A stretch of 64,000 nucleotides of DNA from Poriferisodalis sp022821985 (GTDB taxonomy: Bacteria > Actinomycetota > Acidimicrobiia > Acidimicrobiales > Poriferisodalaceae), in assembly GCF_965219595.1 (NCBI RefSeq), contig NZ_OZ244781.1:1364001-1428000 (forward strand), given 5' to 3'. This document shows positions 29,201 to 36,885 of this stretch, in pieces. Below the pieces are notes generated by a model that did no database searches, was not told where the DNA came from, and saw only the letters and a program-made list of their open reading frames with translations. Made by a program: the position numbers and the translations under genes. Position 1 is the first letter of the stretch. Every line of letters begins with the position of its first letter.

Positions 29201-30058
29201 GCCGGTCGTCTTGACCGTGGCCGCCGCAGCGTTCGCAGACTTGGCAGTCACCGTCACGTCGTGCGAGGGCGCCACCGTCAACGCCACCGTGTACGTGTCG
29301 GTGCCGCCGTTCTCCGCGACCGTCGTGTCGCCGCCCGACTCGGTGATCGTCAGCCTCTCCGTCCACAGCGACCTGTCCCGGACATCGGTCGCGCCGTAGT
29401 CTGGCGATCCCTTGGACCCACCTGAGCCCACTCCAGTGATCAGAACGCCGATGGATCCGATCGTCGATGCGTGCAGCATCGCGATCTGGCCGAGCTTTTC
29501 GCCGCAGGCGTAGTCGGGGTGCAGCGCCTGCTCAGGCCAATTGGCGAATTCCGCAGGCTTGGTGCGGTCGTTGCTCTTCCAGTAGTCCGGAGGGTCGTGG
29601 TAGGGCTTGCCGTCGCGGGCGGAGTTCTTGCAGAACGGTCCGAATGAACTGCCCTTCAGCTTGTATTTCTCGGCCTCGGTGTCCGGGGCCCAGCGGAACT
29701 GCATGTCCTTGCGGAGACCGATGTCGAGCACGGCGCTCGTCTGCCCAGCGGGAATGGTGATCGTCCGGCCGGAGACGCCAAGGTCGCTGCCATTGCCGCC
29801 GTGGGTGTTGTGGAACTCGGTGATGTCGTAGGTGACGGTGAGGTCTTGCGCGGGTGCCGGGTTGGCCGCGAAGGTGAACGAGGCAGTGGCCCCTTCGTAG
29901 ACCCAGTTCTCATGGGCGGTCACGGTGACGACCGAGTCGGTGGCGGCACCGACGGGCGGAGCGAGGGGCACCAGCACTGCGGCTGTGGTTGCCGCCGCCA
30001 GCAGCGCTGCGAACCAGCCTCGCGGCGTGTGCCGATGAGCGTGCGAGGGGTGGATCAT
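26261..30058 (-). CDS. Secreted Calx-beta protein with two C-terminal LysM domains
   Basis: 1,265 residues. The N-terminus has a signal peptide: a charged start, then 'GWFAALLAAATTAAVLVPLA' and a probable cut after 'VGAA'. About eight Calx-beta-like repeats follow, then an Asp/Thr/Gly-rich acidic linker (about residues 1020-1115). Two LysM domains end the protein (about 1131-1190 and 1201-1265; 'YTVRPGDTLSGIA', 'YCVMSGDMLSGIA'). LysM binds peptidoglycan, so the protein should sit on the wall with its Calx-beta part outward. The first repeat has an unusual insert with two Cys ('GPFCKN', 'DYACGEK'). The start at 30058 has AGGAG eight bases upstream. It faces away from the SRPBCC gene. Confidence 0.9.
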   Translation of the reverse strand: MIHPSHAHRHTPRGWFAALLAAATTAAVLVPLAPPVGAATDSVVTVTAHENWVYEGATASFTFAANPAPAQDLTVTYDITEFHNTHGGNGSDLGVSGRTITIPAGQTSAVLDIGLRKDMQFRWAPDTEAEKYKLKGSSFGPFCKNSARDGKPYHDPPDYWKSNDRTKPAEFANWPEQALHPDYACGEKLGQIAMLHASTIGSIGVLITGVGSGGSKGSPDYGATDVRDRSLWTERLTITESGGDTTVAENGGTDTYTVALTVAPSHDVTVTAKSANAAAATVKTTGAAGASATLTFTPQNWSTPQTVTVTGVDDSVVNTGGKRSANITHAVASSDSRYSGKQGSVTATVTDDDAANAAIDLSVDVTEVSEDVAASPTVTVTATVANGVTFQQAKTVAVAIAGSGASNAVGFAATPSSFSITIPAGQSSATGTFTLNPTDNNASNADETVTVSGTLSGVTVNPAQILLTDDDSAPPVVVPVATVGSTNYTGGEAAGSRSVSVGISLSSAAPQGGLTIGYTVGGNATAGSDYTTLGNSLSIAGGSTSGTIAVAILDDNLDDDGESITITLTAGTGYSLGTPKKTTIAITDDDTSATPGVTISKTSVTVAENSGEEDYTVVLDSQPAGSVTVRAQISVPDEGYAARVGSKTDGLFGAVENLTFTAQNWSTPQTVTVRGVDDNVDNPGDKRAATISHTITSGDGNGYTGTLNIASVDVEVTDDDSTAPPVVVPVATVGSTNYTGGEAAGSRSVSVAVSLDSPAPQGGLAVSYTVGGTATAGSDYTALGRSLSIAGGSSSGTIAVTVLDDSDDDDDESITITLTSGSGYSLGTPRKTTITITDDDSPAPVVDDQQQDNDPQSVEPSTPSTDTSSSSDAGGGASSGQSVRPAVDLTLGDASQDSIALGESSEMTVELERSVSSIVRVFIEVDSTAVLGADYTVDADVGDGWFSLGDNPRRVVFDLPRRDTDAAIRVTSLDTSTTDTTVTLTITIGDRSFAGGSVVTIRPQGTAEVVSLGDPDAAPAESDDQSSGDGQDPDGGTGDAGQDPSDGTGTTETDPETDGDGTDQGDTDADGTGSDDTSTDDDGTSTTGDNDSDDSDADDAEGDDAGSDEVGHIVDPESLGAVTRTDDGYFVLYTVRPGDTLSGIALTFYRDDEAWRHIFAANRGRRMSDGYTFTSADMIRAGWVLRVPLPIAAPSSASAAKMAYVTYCVMSGDMLSGIAQRIYGDGSLYNRIVLANRGQRQANGQTFVHGDRIAPGWQLRIPVGG
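27544..27893 (-). repeat. 350-base direct repeat within the LysM gene, copy 1
   Basis: This segment matches 28294-28643 at an offset of exactly 750 bases. Both encode one Calx-beta repeat beginning 'PVATVGSTNYTGGEAAGSR' and ending '...YSLGTP.KT'. The ~50 bases encoding the first part are identical between copies. Confidence 0.8.
28294..28643 (-). repeat. 350-base direct repeat within the LysM gene, copy 2
   Basis: Partner of 27544-27893. The 400-base spacer between the copies encodes a different Calx-beta unit with 'QNWSTPQTVTVRGVDDN'. Recombination between the copies would delete or add exactly 250 codons in frame. Confidence 0.8.
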
Positions 30059-30184
30059 GCGTCGGCTCCTGAGAGGGTCAGAAATGCGACCTTGCAAAAT
30101 GACAACGAGTACCGCGAGACCCGTGGTCTGTCAATGGCAAAGAAGCGGCCTGTGGGTGCTGGCGCTATTGGGCACAATGGCTGT

Positions 30185-30763
30185 ATGACAGACGAGGAAC
30201 TGGTTGAACGTCACGTCGGCGAGGGCTACGAGACGATGGAACCGATCATTGCTTCGACGGCAGTCGCTGCTTCGCCCGCCGACGTGTGGGCGGCGATCAG
30301 CGCGCCGGGCAACCTCACCCGCATTCACCCGTTCTGCGAGCGCAACGAGGTGAGCATCTGGGACGGTGCCGCCAGCCGCGACCATGTCCACTACTACAGC
30401 GGCGTCCATTACCAGCGGGAGTTTCTCGACTGGCTCGACGGAGTGGGCTACGATTTGGTGCTCGGTCCGCCAGAGGCTCGCACTGCGCTGGTGCGCTGGC
30501 GGATCGGCGAGCCCGGTCCTGCAACGGCCCCGACGACAGCTGCGGATGCTTCCGGCTGTGAATTCGCCATCAAGGTGGTGGCGCTGCTGCGGCACGATGT
30601 TCCTGCAGACCAGCGCGAGTACTACGCCGAGCACATGATCCGCCGCCCGCTGCCCTCCTACCTCGACTCGGTCGTGCGCGGCACTGGATACTTCGCCGAG
30701 ACCGGCACCCCGGTGACCAAGAACCAGTTCGGACCGCACCCCATCTACTCCCCGGCCGATTGA
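30185..30763 (+). CDS. SRPBCC (START-like) family protein
   Basis: 192 residues with the SRPBCC start 'IIASTAVAASPADVWAAIS' followed by 'RIHPFCERNEVSIW'. The middle has alternating strands and the end a long helix ('RREYYAEHMIRRPLPSYLDSVV'-like). Such proteins hold a hydrophobic ligand in a helix-grip cavity; no ligand or enzyme role can be assigned. The ATG at 30185 fits the family; there is no strong ribosome-binding site. Confidence 0.75.
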   Translation: MTDEELVERHVGEGYETMEPIIASTAVAASPADVWAAISAPGNLTRIHPFCERNEVSIWDGAASRDHVHYYSGVHYQREFLDWLDGVGYDLVLGPPEARTALVRWRIGEPGPATAPTTAADASGCEFAIKVVALLRHDVPADQREYYAEHMIRRPLPSYLDSVVRGTGYFAETGTPVTKNQFGPHPIYSPAD

Positions 30764-30855
30764 CGCGCCGCCCGCTGCTGCGCGCCGATCGAGCCTGCGT
30801 CCGCGGCTTGCAAACGCGGCCGCGCAGCGTGGGGCGGAGCTGGGTCGCGCCGGGC

Positions 30856-32517
30856 TCAGGCTGACTCAGGCAGGCCTAACAGCCGACGGGCCAGCGCACG
30901 CGCTTCGTCCAGTGTTGCGACGATACGGTCGTGCGGCACCTGCCCGAGCACATCCAGTGCGTGGAGGCTGGTGGCAGGTGCGCCGTCGAGGCCGAGCAGG
31001 ATGACCTCGGTGCCTGAGGCCTCCGCCGTGTCGAGCAGACGCTCGACCACGAGCGCGGCGCTGTCGTCCATATGCACGGTGTCGGCGAAGTCGATGATGA
31101 CCACTTCGTGCTCGGCTATGTCGGCGCCCAAGATGTCGATGAGGCTCTTCGACGAGGCCACGGTGAATGTGCCCCGCAACGCCACCAAGCCGACCCGTGC
31201 CGAAAAGTCGACGCCGCCGTCAGAGCCGTCGGCACCCTCGGCGTCGTCGCCCAGGAAGCTCTGGTCGAGCAGGGGCACCGACACCACGTTGTCGAGCTGG
31301 AGCCGCTCGAACTGGCGCGCTGCCGACATGGCCGCGACGATGAGCCCGATCGCCACGGCTGTGATGAGGTCGAGCACCACGGTGAGCACCATGGTGATGC
31401 CCATGATCATCAAGTGCTCGCGCTGCACCCGGCGCAGCCGCTTCAGGAAACGCCAGTCCACGATGTCCCAGCCGACCTTCAGCAGGATGCCAGCGAGGGC
31501 GGCGAGCGGTATCGACTCCACATAGCTCCCCGCGCCCAGCACCAGCGTCAGCAGCACCAGCGCACGCAGGGCACCCGACACGCGTGTGCTGCCGCCGGCG
31601 CGGATGTTCACCACCGTGCCCACCGTTGCGCCTGCGCCGGGAAGCCCGCCCACCAGCCCGGTGGCGATGTTGCCCAGGCCTTGGCCGATGAGCTCCTGGT
31701 TGGGATTGTGCCGGGTGCGTGTCATCGAGTCGGCGATGAGCGACGTCAGCAGGCTGTCCACCGCGCCGAGCAGGGCGAGCATCACCGCAGGCTGCACTGC
31801 GCCGGCCAGTGCCCCCAGCGACAGCGCTGGTGCGGTGAACTCCGGCAACCCGGTCGGCACTTCCCCGATCACCGGGGCGTCCGCCAGCCACAGCACCCCC
31901 AACAGCGTGCCGGCCGCGAGAGCAGCCAGCGTTGCGGGGAACCACCGGCTGAATCGTGCCGGCCAGAAGATGCACACACTGAGGCTCACTGCGGCGATGG
32001 CAACGGCGCTGGCGTTGATGCCAGCGATGGCGTCGGGCCAGGCTCGCATCACCTCCAGCGGACCGCCGTCGGCCGACGCTGCGCCCAGCGCAGGCAGCGT
32101 CTGCAGGATGATGATGATGATGCCGACGCCCGACATGAACCCCGAGATCACCGAGTAGGGCGTGTAGGACACGAAGCGCCCGAATCGCAGCACGCCGAGC
32201 AGCGCCTGAATGATCCCTGCCATCACCACCACGGTGAGCGCTTCGGCGAGGGTGGAGGCATGGTCGGTGATGACCACCGCCATCGCCACGGCCATCGGCC
32301 CGGTCGGCCCGGAGATCTGCGAGCGCGTCCCGCCGAAGACCGCTGCGAAGAAGCCGAGCGCAATGGCGCCGTACAGGCCTGCCATAGCGCCGAGCCCAGA
32401 TGCCACCCCGAATGCCAAGGCAACGGGCAGGCCGACCACCGCCGTGGTGATGCCGCCGAATACGTCGCCGCGCAGCGTGGCGAGGTCGTAGGAAGCGCGC
32501 GTTTGCCGTAGTTGCAA
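30856..32517 (-). CDS. SulP family anion transporter with STAS domain
   Basis: 553 residues. A hydrophobic N-terminal two-thirds (about 10-12 membrane segments) includes 'GLPVALAFGVASGLG', 'GGTRSQISGPTGPM' and 'GGLPGAGATVGTVVNIRAGG', all SulP/SLC26 features. The last ~130 residues are a STAS domain ('GLVALRGTFTVASS', 'VVIIDFADTVHMDDSAALVVERLL'). SulP proteins carry sulfate, bicarbonate or other anions; the substrate is not decidable here. The start is a TTG at 32517, the best fit to the family N-terminus but not strongly supported by a ribosome-binding site. Confidence 0.9.
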   Translation of the reverse strand: MQLRQTRASYDLATLRGDVFGGITTAVVGLPVALAFGVASGLGAMAGLYGAIALGFFAAVFGGTRSQISGPTGPMAVAMAVVITDHASTLAEALTVVVMAGIIQALLGVLRFGRFVSYTPYSVISGFMSGVGIIIIILQTLPALGAASADGGPLEVMRAWPDAIAGINASAVAIAAVSLSVCIFWPARFSRWFPATLAALAAGTLLGVLWLADAPVIGEVPTGLPEFTAPALSLGALAGAVQPAVMLALLGAVDSLLTSLIADSMTRTRHNPNQELIGQGLGNIATGLVGGLPGAGATVGTVVNIRAGGSTRVSGALRALVLLTLVLGAGSYVESIPLAALAGILLKVGWDIVDWRFLKRLRRVQREHLMIMGITMVLTVVLDLITAVAIGLIVAAMSAARQFERLQLDNVVSVPLLDQSFLGDDAEGADGSDGGVDFSARVGLVALRGTFTVASSKSLIDILGADIAEHEVVIIDFADTVHMDDSAALVVERLLDTAEASGTEVILLGLDGAPATSLHALDVLGQVPHDRIVATLDEARALARRLLGLPESA

Positions 32518-32652
32518 CCGTCCCCCGGGCGTCCGTGCCGCTCATGCGGCTGACTGCCCCTCAGACACTATGCGCGCCTCCATTCGTGGCTCGCGGCAAT
32601 GAACGGCTCGGCCGCGAGCGCTGGCGAAGGCCGGGCGCTAGGTTGCCGCGGC

Positions 32653-33429
32653 ATGGGTGAGTTTTGTCATGCGGAACGCGACGGGCACCTGTTCGTCGTG
32701 ACGATCAACCGGCCGGAGCGGATGAATGCGCTGCACCCGCCGGGCAATGCCGAGATGTCGGACCTGTTCGACGAATTCCAGAACGATCCGGAGCTGTGGG
32801 TCGCGATCGTGACTGGAGAAGGCGACCGTGCCTTCTCGGCGGGCAACGACCTGCGGTACCAGGCTGAGGGCGGCGACCGTTCGGCGATGCCGTCGTCGGG
32901 CTTCGGCGGGCTGACCTCGCGCTGGGATCTCGACAAGCCCGTCATCGCGGCGGTGAACGGCGTGGCCATGGGCGGCGGTTTCGAGATCGCGCTGGCCTGC
33001 GACATCATCGTGGCTTCGGAGAATGCGCTGCTCGCGCTGCCCGAGCCCAAGGTGGGTCTGGCCGCGCTGGCGGGCGGCGTGCATCGCCTGCCCCGCCACA
33101 TCGGGCTCAAGCGCGCGATGAGCATGATGCTGACGGGACGGCACGTGCCGGCTGCCGAGGCGAAGGAGATGGGCATCGTGGCTGAGGTGGTCCCCCAGGG
33201 CGAGGCGTTGGCCTGTGCCCGTCGCTGGGCCGAGATGGTGCTGGAGTGCTCGCCGATGTCGATCCGGGCGACCAAGCAAGCGGCCATGCAGGGGCTCAAC
33301 GAGGCCAGCGTTCAGGCCGCGCACGAAGGCCGCTACGAGGCGGTGCGGGCCATGAACAACAGCGCCGACTACATCGAGGGCCCGCGGGCGTTCGCCGAGA
33401 AGCGCCCGCCCCAATGGCAGGGCCGCTAG
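32653..33429 (+). CDS. Enoyl-CoA hydratase/isomerase family protein
   Basis: 258 residues, usual crotonase size. 'VTINRPERMNAL' opens the fold, and the oxyanion-hole regions are 'AFSAGNDLRY' and 'GVAMGGGFEIALACDIIVA'. The residues aligning with the two catalytic Glu are only partly conserved: 'LPEPKVGLAALAGGVHRLPR' has one Glu in 'PEPKVGL'. Hydratase, isomerase or another crotonase reaction is possible. The start at 32653 gives a standard N-terminus; the upstream in-frame start at 32599 adds low-complexity sequence. Confidence 0.87.
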   Translation: MGEFCHAERDGHLFVVTINRPERMNALHPPGNAEMSDLFDEFQNDPELWVAIVTGEGDRAFSAGNDLRYQAEGGDRSAMPSSGFGGLTSRWDLDKPVIAAVNGVAMGGGFEIALACDIIVASENALLALPEPKVGLAALAGGVHRLPRHIGLKRAMSMMLTGRHVPAAEAKEMGIVAEVVPQGEALACARRWAEMVLECSPMSIRATKQAAMQGLNEASVQAAHEGRYEAVRAMNNSADYIEGPRAFAEKRPPQWQGR

Positions 33430-33563
33430 CTCGCCTGCAGCTTCTATAGTTGCGATTGCAAGTGCGTCGCCCCCAGGCGCTTCCCTGCTATGAGCGGTGT
33501 CCAGGGCGACGCACCGGCGCGTCAACCTACTGATACGGCCGAAGCTCGAACCAATGAATTTGG

Positions 33564-34943
33564 TCAGTCGGCGCCGGGCACCCAGTTGGTGCCGGCCAGC
33601 GGCACATTGGCCATGGCCGCGGCCTCGACCGTGAGTGCGGCCAGGTCTTCGGGTTCGAGGTTCAGCACGTGCGACTTGCCGTTGGCGCGGGCCAGGATCT
33701 GGGTCTCGATGGTGAGCACCTGCAGGTAGTTGGCCAAACGTCGCCCCGCCAGTACCGGATCGAGCCGGGCCGACAACTCCGGGTCCTGCGTGGTGATGCC
33801 AGCAGGATCGGTGCCGGCTTGGAAGTCCTCCCAATAGCCGGCCGAGGTGCCCAGCTCGCGGTACTCGGCCTCGTAAGCGGGGTCGTTGTCGCCGATGGCG
33901 ATCAGCGCGGCGGTGCCGATCGACGCGGCGTCGGCACCGAGCGCCAGCGCCTTGGCCACATCGGCGCCCGATCGGAAACCGCCAGCGGCAATCAGCTTCA
34001 CCTCACGGCGGTGGACTCCGAGCTCGCGCAGCGCCCGCACCGCCTCGGGGATCGCCGCAATCGTCGGGATGCCGACGTGTTCGATGAACACGTCCTGGGT
34101 GGCGGCCGTGCCGCCCTGCATGCCGTCCACCACCACGGCATCGGCGCCGGCCTTCACCGCCAGCGCAGTGTCGTAGTAGGGCCGCGCCGCGCCCACTTTC
34201 ACGCAGATCGGCACCTGCCAGTCGGTGATCTCGCGCAGTTCGCCGATCTTGATCTCGAGGTCGTCGGGCCCGGTCCAGTCCGGGTGGCGGCAGGCCGAGC
34301 GCTGGTCGATCCCGGTGGGCAGCGTGCGCATCTCGGCCACCCGCTCGGTGATCTTCTGGCCCAGCAGCATCCCGCCGCCGCCGGGCTTGGCGCCCTGGCC
34401 TACGACCACCTCGATGGCGTCGGCCATGCGCAGGTGGTCGGGGTTCATGCCGTAGCGCGACGGCAGGTACTGGTACACGAGCACCGACGAGTGCTCGCGT
34501 TCCTCCATCGTCATGCCGCCGTCGCCGGTGGTGGTCGAGGTTCCTGCGGCCGACGCCCCCCGGCCGAGCGCTTCCTTGGCCTGTGCCGACAGCGAGCCGA
34601 AGCTCATGCCGGCGATAGTGACCGGGATCTGCAGGCGCACCGGTCGCTGAGCGCGATCCTCGCCGATCACAACGTCGGTGCCGCACGCTTCGCGGTACCC
34701 CTCCAGCGGGTAGCGCGACATGGACGCGCCGAGGAACACCAGGTCGTCCAGCGTGGGCATCCGGCGCTTGGCCCCCCAGCCGCGGATGCGGTAGATGCCA
34801 GTGTTGGCGGCCCGGCGGATCTCGGCGATCACGTTGCGGTCGAACGTGTACGACTCGCGCAGGTGCCAGTAGTCGGGGTCTGCCGCATCCAGAGCTGCGG
34901 CGATGGGGGCCGGCCCGCCCGGTTCCTGAGGTTCGTCGGTCAT
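33564..34943 (-). CDS. glxD: Glutamate synthase-like FMN domain protein (GlxD/MgsC type)
   Basis: 459 residues corresponding to the FMN/Fe-S synthase core of glutamate synthase as a stand-alone subunit. 'VTIAGMSFGSLSAQAKEALGRGA', 'TGDGGM' and 'GQGAKPGGGGMLLGQKI' are hallmark sequences, with 'VDGMQGGTAA' and 'GGFRSGADVAKALALGADA' in the barrel. It is the last gene of a three-gene minus-strand unit, 11 bases after glxC. In methylotrophs this set makes N-methylglutamate; in rhizobia it is called glxBCD. The start at 34943 precedes the conserved region by the family's usual distance. Confidence 0.87.
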   Translation of the reverse strand: MTDEPQEPGGPAPIAAALDAADPDYWHLRESYTFDRNVIAEIRRAANTGIYRIRGWGAKRRMPTLDDLVFLGASMSRYPLEGYREACGTDVVIGEDRAQRPVRLQIPVTIAGMSFGSLSAQAKEALGRGASAAGTSTTTGDGGMTMEEREHSSVLVYQYLPSRYGMNPDHLRMADAIEVVVGQGAKPGGGGMLLGQKITERVAEMRTLPTGIDQRSACRHPDWTGPDDLEIKIGELREITDWQVPICVKVGAARPYYDTALAVKAGADAVVVDGMQGGTAATQDVFIEHVGIPTIAAIPEAVRALRELGVHRREVKLIAAGGFRSGADVAKALALGADAASIGTAALIAIGDNDPAYEAEYRELGTSAGYWEDFQAGTDPAGITTQDPELSARLDPVLAGRRLANYLQVLTIETQILARANGKSHVLNLEPEDLAALTVEAAAMANVPLAGTNWVPGAD

Positions 34944-34954
34944 CAGCCGCCGCC

Positions 34955-35773
34955 CTACTGCTCGTCGTCCAGGAACTCGGCCAGTTCGGCGCGCCGCTCG
35001 CGCTGGGCTTCCGCTACGGCCTCGGCGCCGTACACGCCTCCAGACGACGCGTTCCACCGCTCGGCTCGCGCCTCGGCCGCCAGCGCGTCCACGTCGTCGA
35101 TCGTGAAGTTGTAGAAGCGGCGGGCCGAGCCGTACCGGCGGAAGTCCTCGGCGAATACGCCGCGGGCTATCGGGCCGGCTGCGCCGAGCAGCCTGCTCAC
35201 GGTGTCGAGGTGTTCGCGGCGCATCTCCTTCTCGACGCAGTCGGCACCCAGCGATTCGACATCGCCCCGCACGAAGATCTGTGCCTCGTAGATCGAGTCG
35301 CCCAAGTCGGCCGCGGCGTCGCCGCACACCACCAGGTTCCCCGCCTGGGCCATGAACGCGCTCATGTGGCCCACGTTGCCGCCCACCACGATGTCGACGC
35401 CCTTCATGGAGATGCCGCAGCGGGCACCCGAGTTGCCGCCCACCACCAGCAGGCCGCCGCAGCCGGTGGCGCCGGCTGACATGGTGGCGTTGCCGGTGAT
35501 GTACACCTCGCCCGACATGATGTTCTCGGCGAGGCCGGTGCTGGCATTGCCTTCCACCCGCACCCTGCCCTGCTGATGCATGCCGGCGCAGTAGTAGCCC
35601 ACCGAGCCGCGTACCACCACGTCGATGTCGGCAGTGATCCCGCAGGCCACCGCGTGGGCGCCACGCGGGTTGACCACCTCGAACGACTCGCCTCCAGCGG
35701 CATCGTGAAGCGCCTGATTGAGTTCGCGCCCGCTCACTTCGGCGAGGTCGAAGATGCGGCCCGACATGCTCAT
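34955..35773 (-). CDS. glxC: Glutamate synthase GXGXG-domain subunit (GlxC/MgsB type)
   Basis: 272 residues built mainly of the right-handed beta-helix of the glutamate synthase alpha subunit C-terminus. Repeated G-x-x-G turns are seen in 'GLAENIMSGEVYITGNA', 'GCGGLLVVGGNSG' and 'GHMSAFMAQAGNLVVCGDAAADLG'. It links the amidotransferase and FMN subunits in the split enzyme. The C-terminal ~90 residues ('RRYGSARRFYNFTIDDVDAL') are characteristic of this subunit type. Two possible starts (35773, 35767) differ by two codons. Confidence 0.87.
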   Translation of the reverse strand: MSMSGRIFDLAEVSGRELNQALHDAAGGESFEVVNPRGAHAVACGITADIDVVVRGSVGYYCAGMHQQGRVRVEGNASTGLAENIMSGEVYITGNATMSAGATGCGGLLVVGGNSGARCGISMKGVDIVVGGNVGHMSAFMAQAGNLVVCGDAAADLGDSIYEAQIFVRGDVESLGADCVEKEMRREHLDTVSRLLGAAGPIARGVFAEDFRRYGSARRFYNFTIDDVDALAAEARAERWNASSGGVYGAEAVAEAQRERRAELAEFLDDEQ

Positions 35774-35800
35774 GCTGGCTCGCTCACTTCGCGCGGCCCC

Positions 35801-36700
35801 TCACGCGGCCAGGCTCCAGGTGTAGATGCGGGCCGGCTCGGGTTCCCAGACCTCGGCGTCGAGTGCACCGGGCAGGCGGGCGATGGCGCGGTACTCAGAC
35901 GACATGGCGACCCAGTCGTCGGTCTCGGCCACCACCGCTGGCTTGCAGGCGATGGGGTCGCGCAGGATGGCGAACCCGTCGGCGACGCCGATGGCGAAGG
36001 TGTAGAAGCCGTCGAGGTCGCCGAGCGCGCCTTCCAAGGCTTCCGAGATGGAGTCGCCCGAGCGCATCCGCCAGGCCAGGTAGCCGGCGGCGACCTCGGA
36101 GTCGTTCTCGGTCTGGAACGACTCGCCCTGGTCTTCGAGCTGGCGGCGCAGCCGGTTGTGGTTCGACAGCGAGCCGTTGTGCACCAGGCACGTGTCCGAG
36201 CCGGTGGAGAACGGGTGAGAGCCGTTGGTGGTGACCGCGGATTCGGTGGCCATGCGGGTGTGCGCCAACGCATGGGTGCCGGTGCGCGATGCCAGGTCGT
36301 AGCGCTCGGCGACGAGGTCCGGGTAGCCCACGGCCTTGAACATCTCGATCTTGTTGCCCTGGGCCAGCACGGTCGCGCCCGCCACGTTGTCGATGATCCA
36401 CTGGCGGGCGATCCGGCCGTCCCCGTCGGTGGAGAACACCGCATGGTCGTGCACCGCCGCGACGGTCACCTCTGCGCCCAAGGTCCCCTCGAGGGCTGCG
36501 GCCACCGGCCCCCAATCCACCTCGCGCCCCTCGGCCAGCACGGTGATGCGTGTGTGGCCTGGGACGCCGGCGTCATACACGGCAAACCCGGCACTGTCGG
36601 GGCCGCGGTCGCCCATCTCGGCGAGCATGACCTCGGTCAGCCGTCCCAGTTCGTGCCGGTGCGTCTCGGTCTTGCAGAACAGGCCCACAATCCCGCACAT
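35801..36700 (-). CDS. glxB: Class II glutamine amidotransferase subunit (GlxB/MgsA type)
   Basis: 299 residues. Met-Cys-Gly-Ile-Val-Gly at the start makes Cys2 the processed N-terminal nucleophile that releases ammonia from glutamine. 'MGDRGPDSAGFAVYD', 'HTRMATESAVTTNGSHPF' and 'LVHNGSLSNHNRLR' are class II amidotransferase motifs. It is the first gene of the glx unit, so ammonia is passed to the GlxD synthase site. The start is fixed by the catalytic Cys at position 2. Confidence 0.92.
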   Translation of the reverse strand: MCGIVGLFCKTETHRHELGRLTEVMLAEMGDRGPDSAGFAVYDAGVPGHTRITVLAEGREVDWGPVAAALEGTLGAEVTVAAVHDHAVFSTDGDGRIARQWIIDNVAGATVLAQGNKIEMFKAVGYPDLVAERYDLASRTGTHALAHTRMATESAVTTNGSHPFSTGSDTCLVHNGSLSNHNRLRRQLEDQGESFQTENDSEVAAGYLAWRMRSGDSISEALEGALGDLDGFYTFAIGVADGFAILRDPIACKPAVVAETDDWVAMSSEYRAIARLPGALDAEVWEPEPARIYTWSLAA

Positions 36701-36885
36701 GGCGCACCCCCAGCCCCGCAGTCCCTGCGTCTGTCCGTCGGGCCTCCCGCACCGTAGCGCTTCGCCTTCTGCGGCCGTTCGCCTGAGCACGCCATCCGGG
36801 CTGTTTGGTTTCGTTGACTACTGTGCGCGCGGGGGCATGGCCGACGATCTGACGGCCTCGATCTGAATACGCCGGGGGGCGAATC
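36701..36885. promoter_or_regulatory. Divergent control region between glxB and glnT-like gene
   Basis: This 185-base spacer must hold the promoters of both divergent units. I see no convincing -35/-10 pair or operator. A GGGGGGCG ribosome-binding stretch precedes the glnT-like ATG. Confidence 0.4.

Noticed and set aside
26231..29425. A 1,064-codon plus-strand open frame opposite the Calx-beta/LysM gene
   Set aside because: The minus strand has a signal peptide, Calx-beta repeats and two LysM domains. The plus-strand product is low-complexity Arg/Val/Asp/Gly with no recognisable fold.
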